Shown in pieces: positions 45,205-55,200 of a DNA stretch of 64,000 bases (the stretch's first letter is position 1; every line of letters starts with the position of its first letter). The translations under genes and the position numbers were made by a program. The notes below the pieces were generated by a model that was not told the origin of the DNA, ran no database searches, and was given only the letters and a program-made list of their open reading frames with translations. This stretch comes from Hygrophila difformis. Its lineage: Eukaryota > Streptophyta > Magnoliopsida > Lamiales > Acanthaceae. The DNA lies in assembly GCA_030278955.1 (NCBI GenBank), contig JAOANR010000006.1, positions 13,083,157-13,147,156 on the forward strand. The letters are read 5' to 3'.

Positions 45205-45528
45205 TTAACGTTGTTGGTCCTCCTGAATCGACGACTCTCGAAACGAAGCTGCTGCTGCTGCAGGGGCAGCAAACCTCGACGAAAACCCTCGATTCAACAG
45301 GTCCGCGTCTTCGGTCTCCCACTGGTGCCCATCGTCGAAGTTCTGAGTATAGCTCAATGGACTGTATCGAAAATCATTTGTCGTCGCTGCTGCTTGCCGG
45401 CCTCTTCCGGGATTCAGACGATGGATTTTAGGGTTCCTTCGCCACGAAAGAATGCTCCTAAAACGGCCCCAACATGACACTGATGATACCCTCTCTGCAT
45501 CGCCATTCTCACTTTGAAGCCTCTCCAT
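45205..45528 (-). CDS. Small plant-specific protein, copy B (107 aa)
   Basis: Identical in protein sequence to 29,608-29,931, including SVSCWGRFRSILSWRR and FRYSPLSYTQNFDDG. The start is chosen at 45,528 as in copy A, with an upstream in-frame ATG at 45,558. Function unknown. The intact frame in both copies fits recent separation and does not itself prove constraint. Confidence 0.65.
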   Translation of the reverse strand: MERLQSENGDAERVSSVSCWGRFRSILSWRRNPKIHRLNPGRGRQAAATTNDFRYSPLSYTQNFDDGHQWETEDADLLNRGFSSRFAAPAAAAASFRESSIQEDQQR

Positions 45529-45774
45529 GGAATTAATGTATGTGGATTTCATTTGCATAATAAACAGGGGATATTATTCTTTTGGGGGTTTAGTTTTTTT
45601 GCTTTCATGTGGTAGAGAAACATGGAAGACATGTGTTACTAGATATTCTGAGGATAATATTGTATTTTTATTATGTCCATTGTTATAATTTTTATTCCAT
45701 GGTCATACATGTCCATTTCGTTCTGGCTTTACTTTCTGTTTTTATTTGGTTTTTTGTTTGCGGGTTTAGAGTTT

Positions 45775-45942
45775 TTTTTTTTTAAACATTGACACATATG
45801 TATCGGCAAAGGTGTGTGGGAGCACAAATTACACAAATTATATAAAAAAATAAAGGGGAGGAATAGTTGACCGGGTGAAAATCTGATCCTCAAACCTATG
45901 ATTGGAAATTAGTAGAGATGACCAGTGGAAGCCCCGTTCCCT
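45775..45942 (-). repeat. SINE, first family (copy B)
   Basis: Partner of 30,180-30,345. Confidence 0.5.
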
Positions 45943-47224
45943 TTGTTGGTTTAGAGTTTGTACGTGTGTTAAATTTATATTCAAAAGCCGGGAATTATGG
46001 AGTACGTATGTTTACTACTACCATGATATTTATTCTGCTGCATGATTGGTTCAGAATGTTAGATTTTATTTTATTTTACATACGTATAAAATTGTGGATA
46101 AGGAATATATGTATTTTTTATGATATTTAATTTAATAGAGGAGATAATATCATCATTAAATGTGAAAGGTGTATTTAATAAGTGGGTATGAATCTCATTA
46201 AATGCCTAAATGCTGAAACTTCAACTTGTCCTTCCCACATGAAATAAAAAGTACTACTACTATCTACTGATGTAGGAAAAATAACTTTTTTGTAGTATTG
46301 GAGTAATATTTTAATAGGAAAAATTATTTTTGTAGTGGATATTGGAGTAATATTTTCTTTTCGGGGTTTATTTTTTTATTTATTTTTTTTTTTGGGGAGG
46401 GGAGTAATATTTTAATAAAAGTGGAGTATGTAATTTTTTTTATTATTTTTACAATTAATGCTCGAACATCAACAAAAGGTGGAAGAGTGAAGTGAAGTAT
46501 ATAATTTAAAATATTCTAATAAATTTAATTTTATGATAGATAATATTTTAATATTTCAACTTTATTTATTTTCTCTACCGTACCCATATTTCATGACTTT
46601 CAACTTTAAGTGGGTGTTGGATAAACGATATAAAATTGATTATCTGATTATTGTGTTTTCAAAACGCAAATAATCAGGTTTTGTAGCACCAATTTTAAGT
46701 GGTTAAACTGATTATTTGCGTTTTGAAAACGCAATAATCAAATAATTAATTTTCCTGCAGTTTATTCAAACACCCTCTAAGGTTGGAGGTTCGATTCATC
46801 ACATTTTCTCTGACTTCGACTTAAAATAAATAAATAAATAAATAATAAAAACTTTACTCTTTTTTTTTTCCTACCCATATCCCATGTTTTAATGAACGCG
46901 ATGATATGAAGCCCAATTGACAGGCCCAATAATTGACCCATTTTTAAGGCGGCGAAGCTAGGTGCATGAATTAAGTTTAATGTTCGATCGATTCTTTGAA
47001 TTTTTCAAATAGCATTTGGATTCGGTCTTTCCATAACCTTATAACTTAAATATTGCTATAATGGTACTGTTCATCCATCTTCTTGCTGCCGGAATGTATA
47101 TCAAAAACAAGAATCGACGAATTATAATGAATGTATGATTCATCTTTCATGTTTTTAAGACTTTACTTGTCTTCTATAATTCTTCCATTTTATCTAGTAG
47201 ACAACGTCTATACTGTTTTTCAGT

Positions 47225-47858
47225 TGGAAAAAAGACCAAATACATCCGTTTGCTTTTCAAAAAAGCCAAATCGGTCATTTTTTAATTTTATTGCCGATTT
47301 AGTCCGCTACATATGTTAATTATATCCATTTTAGTGCAAAAATCACTAATCCTTCCTAGGACGCTGACGTGACATTGATTTATTTATGAGACAAAAAGCA
47401 TGTGACTGTACTTTTCATTCTTCGGCCCTCAGTTTTGAGCCAAACGTCCCCATTATCGTTTCTTTGTTGCCGGAATTTGAATATGCGCCACGGGATTAGG
47501 GTTCGAATTGGCTGTGCTGCGATATGGGAGGTGATTGAAATGAAGGGCTTCGAATTGGGATGATTGAAAAGAAGGGCTTCGAATTGGGGTGCTCCAATAT
47601 AGGAGGTGATTGAAATTATTGTCGGGTCGGGTTGCACACTTATTTGGCAAACACATCGGAGTGGCAACAATTCAAAACAGATCCAGCGTGTATGGTTTAG
47701 AATAAATCATTGACACATCAGCATCCTAGGAAGGATTAGTGATTTTTGGACTAAAGTGGATATAATTAGCATAGGTAGCGGACTAAATCGGCAATAAAAT
47801 TAAAAAAGGACCGATTTGATTTTTTTAAAAGAAAACGGATGTATTTGGCCTTTTTTCC
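47225..47858. mobile_element. MULE-like element with long terminal inverted repeats, copy B only
   Basis: 634 bp between 9-bp duplications TTTTTCAGT (47,216-47,224 and 47,859-47,867). The two ends are inverted repeats of about 140 bp at roughly 90% identity, beginning GGAAAAAAGACCAAATACAT. A 9-bp duplication with long TIRs is typical of Mutator-like elements. The roughly 350-bp interior has two direct copies of AAGGGCTTCGAATTGGG and no transposase. Copy A has the unoccupied site at about 31,784-31,800. Confidence 0.8.
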
Positions 47859-48496
47859 TTTTTCAGTGTCATATTGGGGACACCCACATGCTATGGGCCA
47901 TGGGGCTTCATTAACTTCTTGTGTTCCAACATCTTGTGCATTACTCAATTTTCTCCTACTTGGTCTATCCTTTAGTCTTTTATAACACCAATTCTTAGTA
48001 AGGGGCCATTAACTAAATTTTTGTTACATGTCAAGTTGTCCTTTTCTTCATCGTGATTGTTTAAAAGATTGGATTTTTTTCTTCCTAATTGTTTTAACGC
48101 AGGCAGGTCTTGATGAATTCATCGGATCTACGGGAAAAATATTTTCACCGTGTCTCATGTGTCAATGTAGCAGTGTTAATTGCTCGGCTTTGATTTACTC
48201 TTTTTCTCTCACATGTTGAAATCTTTACCTGTGGGCAGAATGTAAGAGATTTGCAAGAGAACAACAGGGCTTTGGAGAGAAAAGTGATGGAGTTGTGCTG
48301 CATGACATGGTGAATTAAACAACTGTTTTCTGTTTCCCCAATTTTTTTATAGTTGATATCTTCTTTCTTTTTTCCAAAATCAGTTTTTTGTTGAAAACTC
48401 CATAAGTCAAACTTGTGTATCTATGACCACACTTAGCAAGAAGTTATTCTTTAGGATATGCAGTATGCTAAACACTTCATTTACAGTTAAAACTAA

Positions 48497-48961
48497 GGGC
48501 CCGTTTAGATTGATTTTTGAAAAAAACAGAAGCCAAAAGTAGAAGCAGAAGCAGAAGTCAAAAGCAAAAGCATGTAACTTTTGTGTTTGGATGGAATGTT
48601 TGAAAAGCGGCTTTTTCTAAAAAATATGTTTGGATGAATAAAAATGAAAAGTGCTTTTGGAATGTAGTAATTACCAAAAAGGACGTGATAATTAATATGA
48701 TAATAAGATATATTTATAGTGTAGTAATTTATATTAAGTAGTGGGGGTATTTAAGTCCCTGCACATTTTACGATGTGCTTTTGGCTTCTGCTTTTGGGAG
48801 AAGCACCCCTGGGCTGCTTCTCCCAGAAGCACTTTTTTGGCTTTTCGAGGTGCTTTTGCTTTTTCTTAAAAGCCAAAACAAACACCTAATTTCCATTAGA
48901 AGTGCTTTTGGCAGAAGCAAAAGCCAAAAACACCTCTCTAGAAGCCATTCCAAACGACCTC
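48497..48961. mobile_element. Tourist-like MITE, copy B only
   Basis: 465 bp between TAA duplications. The left end GGGCCCGTTTAGATTG pairs with the right end CATTCCAAACGACCTC. The interior is rich in AGAAGC/GCTTCTG repeats that fold back. Copy A shows the empty site near 32,636. A fragment of the same family lies at 54,990-55,199. Confidence 0.8.
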
Positions 48962-49007
48962 TAAAGCCTTTTCCCCTTTGTCCTTTCAATTTAGATTTTA
49001 ATTGTTA

Positions 49008-49207
49008 CTCCCTTCGTCCCATTTCAAATGTCTAATTTTCTATTTTAGTCCGGCTCACTTTAATTGTTACATTTCTTTATTTAGAAAATTTTTACTCATT
49101 CAAACAAACATCACATCAACTATTTACTCCACTTTAACACAATAATCCATTCTATCTAAAATATCGTACCCAAAAGAAATGCGACATCTCAAATGGGATG
49201 GAGGGAG
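49008..49207. mobile_element. Stowaway-like MITE (copy B)
   Basis: Partner of 32,680-32,879. Confidence 0.75.
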
Positions 49208-50179
49208 TATTTCAATTCTCAGGTGATGCTTGACAGTGCAACTTGGGCAAAAGAGGGGAAGAATCTCGAGCATGGACAAAATATTACTAATTGAAATTCT
49301 TGATGCATGCCCTCTTTTAATCAAAATCTATTAATTCCACAAAACGTATCTACAATCTTGATAAGATTTTAAATATAATGATTTAATAAATCTATTGGAA
49401 GATTTCTTATCAACACCTCATTAGTATAATCGTATAAAAATTCAAATTGTTGGTAGTGTCAATGAACTACCAAAAAACCAAGTACTTCATACATTATAAT
49501 ATGCGTGTGTGGTCATGATTTTCATGACTGGTGCGTAAATTAATGAGAAAGGGATTTGAAATAGGTGGTTGGGTAGCATGACATATACTTGTGTCCAATA
49601 TCCATATTTCTCAGTGATTACTCAAAATACTTTTAATTTCGCTACTAACTTCCCTGATGTTTATCCCTTTTTTTTTTAGGTCATGGAGATCCAGAAAAAA
49701 AAAAAAAAATCACTTTTACTGATTTTTAATCTTAAATTGCATGTCGCCATAGAAACTGTAGTCGTGGTTTATTTTATTTTAAATTTTAAAGTCAGTAGCT
49801 AAGTGAACTTTAGTCGATCTTAGAGTCAATAATAGTAGGAAGGTAATAAGAATAAGACTTTCAACAAGTATTCACCTAAAAAATAAGACTTTCAACAAAT
49901 GTCAAATATGGTTAGTGAGTTGGATGATTCAAAATCAAACAAACACATGAAACAAGTTTAGAATTATACAAGAAATACCAATAAGTCAAAAGGGATCGCT
50001 TACACATGACACAATTTGTTTTTCATGGAACAAAAATCTTTTGTGCAATAAGAGAATGCCGATGTCGGTCAATTTAACAAAAAAAAAGGGGAAAATAAAA
50101 ATAAAAATGGAGACATAAAGCACTAAAGCCTAAAGGTGGTGGGGTAACTGGTAAGTCGGTGCAGTGCAGTATCGTAATA

Positions 50180-50434
50180 CTCCCTCCGTTCCTTTTTAGT
50201 TGTCTCTTTCAGCTCAATTTCAATAACCAATGTTTGCATTAATTAACTCATGAATTTACATTTTTATCCTTCAACTAAACCCATTCTTAATAAATGTCAA
50301 CAAATAGCATTTATGTAAAGTGAAGGGCAATATAGTAAAAATACAGCATAACTACCTATAACTACCTAAAAATGACAACTATTTTGGAACACTTTTTACT
50401 CTCTAAAAAGACAACTAAAGAGGAACGGAGGGAG
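50180..50434. mobile_element. Stowaway-like MITE, copy B only
   Basis: 255 bp between TA duplications; ends CTCCCTCCGTTCCTTTTTAG and GAGGAACGGAGGGAG. Near-identical to the copy-A-only element at 39,154-39,407, but at a different place. Copy A is empty here (about 33,852). Confidence 0.85.
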
Positions 50435-51043
50435 TATGTACCATGCCAAAGTTTAAATAATTAATTAAGAGTATTACTGCAATTATAGATAAATCAATCT
50501 TAAACACTTACTGTAGAATATTTCTGCCAAATAAGTGAATAACATGAATATAGTAAACCGAGCAGATGCACATTAATGTATGATATTCCCAATTAAAGTT
50601 TAGCAAAAGCTAAGGAAAAAAAAAAAAAAACAAAAATGCCATAAACCACATTTTAGCATCGAAACAACCAAATAATTAAAGACATTGATGGGGCATTTGA
50701 TGCACTTCAAACATTTTCATTTATCTCTTATTTATTATTTTTATTAATACTGGCATTTTCTCTTTTTCATTTTATTTAACTTTGGTTGTATTATGCTACT
50801 ATTTTTAATATAAATATATTTTGACAAATCATTTTATAAAAAGAATAGGAGTATTAAAAGTTATAATTCCCCATATTTTATTTAAACACCAATTTGGGTC
50901 AAGGGATTTGAAAGGAGATCATTTCAAATCCATAATTCAAATTATTTGTGATTGTTGAAAATGTGGATTTCGAATTTATTAATTTGAGGGAGTTTTTAAA
51001 TTTAATTTTTACTATATTTCAAATCTTTAAAAAACTTAGTCAT

Positions 51044-51175
51044 GAGACTTGGCCAAGTGATCAAATTCTGTCACTTCCAATATTTTGGTTGGAGGTTCGA
51101 TTTCTCACACAACCCTCAATTCCATTTGTAATTTGTATGACACGGACCACCGCCACACATTTTCTAAGCTTATCA
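51044..51175 (+). repeat. SINE, first family (copy B)
   Basis: Partner of 37,285-37,430. Confidence 0.55.
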
Positions 51176-51425
51176 GAAAACATGCTTGATCATCCACATA
51201 GTTACTTCAGAGATTGTTTTTCATAATCTAATCCTTCTACATAATTTTTTGAATTTAATCAATGATATGAAGTATTAAATTGTTTATAATATATATTTTC
51301 TGAACATCCTATTTAGGGTATGAGATGGATGATAGGAACCCATGTATTGGATGGTAGGAGCCTATATACACACAAATTATATATAAATAAAATAGAGTAA
51401 TAAAAGGTTGGGATGAAAAATCGAA

Positions 51426-51598
51426 CAGCAGTTGGCTTGAGTGGATGGGGGCTCTAGTCGCTTAAGCAAGGTCTCGGGTTCGAGCCATGTGTATGCAAAA
51501 AACTGCTTTGGGAGAGGCGCCCTTAATTGCCCTTGCAGATCCTCGAGGGATTAGTCTTGGGCCCAATGTGGCCTGGGGATACCCTGGTATTCACCTAA
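51426..51598 (+). mobile_element. tRNA-related SINE, second family, inserted into another SINE, copy B only
   Basis: 173 bp flanked by AAAAATCGAA (51,416-51,425 and 51,599-51,608). A-box-like GTTGGCTTGAGTGG, B box GGGTTCGAGCC, A-rich 3' end. Copy A has the uninterrupted site at about 37,665-37,677. Confidence 0.85.
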
Positions 51599-51673
51599 AA
51601 AAATCGAATTTCCAATCTAAAAATTGGAACTAAAGGAAGTTGACCAATTGGCCAGCTAGTCTTAAATCCTATC

Positions 51674-51932
51674 CCTCCGTCCCATTTAACTTATCATGTT
51701 CCACTTTTGTACACAATTTAATGTATTTTTTTATCTGTTAATATATCAAATTATATACAATGAAAAATTATACAAAATATATATTATAAAACTACGTGAT
51801 CATACGATTCTAACAAAATCCATCTCGACTATTTTTTGCTAAATATATACTTACAATTAAATTAAATCAAAGCTGAATAATGAACAGTGTAAAAAAGTCA
51901 AACATGACAAGTTTAGTGGGACGGCGGGAGTA
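51674..51932. mobile_element. Stowaway-like MITE (copy B)
   Basis: Partner of 37,736-37,995; the right end here reads GTGGGACGGCGGGAG, closer to the usual terminus. Confidence 0.6.
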
Positions 51933-52188
51933 TTTAATACAATAACTTCTGTTTTAATAAATTTAGATTTATTCTTCATACCAACAATGGATTTTAACCA
52001 TCCAATACCATCCAAACAAATTTATCTTTTATTTATAATAATGCTACCAGTTAGTATTGAACCAATCAAAGAATGGTAATAGTAGTGTCAATTTAATATG
52101 GCTGATTATTTCTTGTAACTGTTTATTTTAATGTTTTCGTACTTAAAAAAAATCAACGATCTCACTCTGCTTTGCCTCCGCATTTTAG

Positions 52189-52196
52189 TATATAAG
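52189..52196 (+). promoter_or_regulatory. TATA box of the beta-xylosidase gene
   Basis: TATATAAG lies 67 bp before the start codon, in DNA that changes from AT-rich to coding composition. The leader would be about 30-40 nt. Confidence 0.6.
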
Positions 52197-52262
52197 TAGA
52201 GTGACCCGACGATATTCCCATCAATCAACTTTTCCGCAAACGCCATTTTCGGTTTTCCCCAA

Positions 52263-55200
52263 ATGCGCCTTCATTTCCTCCTCTCTGCCGTCCTTGCGGC
52301 GGGTTTCCTCTGCCTCGCCGCAGCTCAGAGGCCTCCCGTCGCCTGCGACGTCTCCGATGTCAGAACCAGGTCATTGCCTTTTTGCAACACCAGGATTTCG
52401 ATCTATCGGAGAGTCCAGGACCTCGTGTCTCGCCTGACGCTCGACGAGAAGATTTCGCAGCTGGTTAACTCTGCTCCGGCGATTCCGCGCCTCGGAATCC
52501 CGCCTTACGAGTGGTGGTCGGAGGCGCTGCACGGCGTTTCTGGCTACGGACGCGGAGTTACTTTCGGCGGGAGGGTACCTGGCGCCACTTGCTTCCCGCA
52601 AGTTATAGTCGCCGCCTCAACGTTCGATTCGCAGCTTTGGTACCGCATTGGTCAGGTAAAACCGTAGAAGTGTTAACAGTTTTGAAATGCAACTTTTACT
52701 TTTCGGTTTTGAGAATGTTATTCTGGCTGATTCTACGGGTTCGTTATTGATTGCTAACTGTTTTATATCTAATGAATATGTGTTACAAGAATATGAGATT
52801 TAAGTGCTATTAATTCAAGAGTATATGTTTGTGTTGGGTATAAGTTAGTAATTTTGTTTTGTCGAAGTTACTCACTGATTCACAATACCAAACTATAACT
52901 GAAGAACAAATGGGTGAGTTCTGGATTAAAATCAATCAAATCATAAATTGTGTGGGTGAAAGTTTGATTACTAGATTTTGTTTGAAGATAGAAATTTTTT
53001 CTATTTATTAACTTTTTTCGTTGAGGACTACTTGACGTGTATTGCTTGGATGCGTGATTTGCGGCCAGGAGTCAAAAGTAGTCATTAAGTTTTTCTTGAT
53101 GAAAGACCCGAGGGCCTTTTCGCAAATTCCTAATGGACGATTCCATTATTGTAAGAAGATTAATTTAACAAACTACTCCGTAGATAGCTAACATGGACGA
53201 TGTGCTGCACTTATTCTGTATAAATATATGTTGATTCTCTATTGGTATCCTAAATTAGCTAATTAAATAATTTATTCTGCCTCATGATCCATAAATTTAT
53301 CGATACTCCACCGCCCCACACCATTGGGCAGTGACTCCCTCTTTCAGGAACGAAATGGTTTTAATATTGAAGTCTAATACTCCCTCCGTCTCATTCCAAA
53401 TGTCCTATTTACTATTTTTGGATGTCCCATTACAAATGTCTTCTTTTTATAAATAGAAATAATTTTTCCTCCAACAACTATGTGGATCCCACCATATACT
53501 CACAAACCAACTCTACCTTAATTCACGTGCCCGTGCCCAACAGTAACCAGACACTTGGAGTGGGACGGAGGGAGTATATACTTACTCAATTGAGCAGAAT
53601 CATGTGATCAGGTGTTGAGAATTTTATAAGTGTAAGTTGAGTAAATAATAAATCGTTTCGCGGTTGTCAGGCAATTGGGAAAGAGGCGAGAGCAATGTTC
53701 AATGAAGGGCAAGTGAAAGGGATGACGTTTTGGACGCCGAACATAAACATATTCAGGGATCCACGGTGGGGGCGAGGGCACGAGACACCCGGAGAAGATC
53801 CAACGGTGGGGAGCAAATACGCCGCCGCGTTTGTTAAAGGATTCCAAGGCGATACATTCCAAGGTGGGAGGCTGGGTGGTGCTCATTTGCAGGCCTCGGC
53901 TTGCTGCAAACACTTCACCGCCTATGATTTGGACAACTGGAAAGGCATTAATCGTGTGGGGTATGATGCCCGGGTAAGTCCTTTCAATTATTTGTATTTA
54001 TCTATTTTTTCCTTTGAAAAAGAATTTTTAAATGATTTAAGGTTTCATTCAGATTCATGGATATAGATTTTGATCCAAATGAACCCTAATAGATTTTACC
54101 CCCACATAAAATTCCTGTTAATAAGTGCATGCTTTCTACATAATCTTGCTACTCTAGAGTTATGATACAGTGCTTTATAGTAAGGCATTATTACTGTTGA
54201 ATTCCCAAGCTGCTCATTTCATCATGTTACCCCCCTCCTCCTCTTCTTTTGTTGCCATGTCGACGATGCTGTGGCTGTCGCCTCTTATCTTTAGATCACA
54301 TCCAATAATTCTAATAAATCCAAAAGGCACCATACTTTTAAAACTAGGATAGAGTATTAAATTATTTATAGTTACAATAATTAGAATATAAATTAAATCT
54401 ATATCCACAGACAGTTTTTGGGTTTTGGGTTTTTTGATGGGCGGGGTGGATGTAGACGATGGAACAAGTGAAATGCCATTTTCAAGGCACAGTAGTGATT
54501 CGAAGCTGATATTTATATTTGGCGTCGGTAGATTTAGACATTCCAATAAAAAATGCTCCTTGCTGCCAAATGTGGGATTGTTAGTATTTACAGTGTCAAT
54601 AATGCCAAGGTTACTATGCCAGCTAGGAACTTAGGATGATAGGATCCTAGATTACCATAAAAAATCCGCGTCGCTATTGGTGATATTGGTGGGATGTTGT
54701 TGTTGTTGTTGGTTGGTTTATTTATTTATTTATTTATTATTAAATGTTAATTTAAATTGAAGTTCTCTTATTTATACCATTTTAAAAATTTTAAATATAC
54801 CAAAATAATTTATAAATTTAATACTAGAACTTTTGTTAAATACGTCAGCTTTTATTAATATGATAATTTTTTTGCGGTATTAATTAAGTATGGATTGGGG
54901 TTTATGCCTAACCTTTTTGGTTGGGTTTGATTCCTCGTGGGATTGACGTGAGGGGCAGGGATGGCTATATTTCTAGGAGCGAATCCCAACCTCCAATCAT
55001 GTAAATAGCATATCCTTTTTGGTAATTTACACATTTCAAAAGCACTTTTCACTTTTATACATCCAAACACACTATTGAAAAAAAGCTGCTTTTTAAACAT
55101 TCCATCCAAACACAAAAGTTAGCTGCTTCTGCTTTTGGCTTTCACTTCTGCTTCTGCTTCTGGCTTCTGCTTTTTTTAAAAGCCAATCCAAACAGGCCCT

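Larger units (their letters stand above)
48104..49290 (+). pseudogene. Possible exon remnants of an unrecognised gene (copy B)
   Basis: Same segments as 32,243-32,975, here also interrupted by the Tourist element at 48,497-48,961. Low confidence that they were ever exons. Confidence 0.2.
42073..54463. repeat. Copy B of the large duplicated segment (right of the gap)
   Basis: Near-identical to 26,472-41,572. Copy-B-only insertions are a MULE-like element (47,225), a Tourist (48,497), two Stowaways (50,180 and 53,380) and a SINE (51,426). The left end abuts the gap. The match to copy A ends at 54,463 only because copy A stops there. Confidence 0.9.

Noticed and set aside
52263..52667. 134-aa protein from BXL exon 1 alone
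   Set aside because: The last codons come from the intron; a good donor follows GGTCAG at 52,655.
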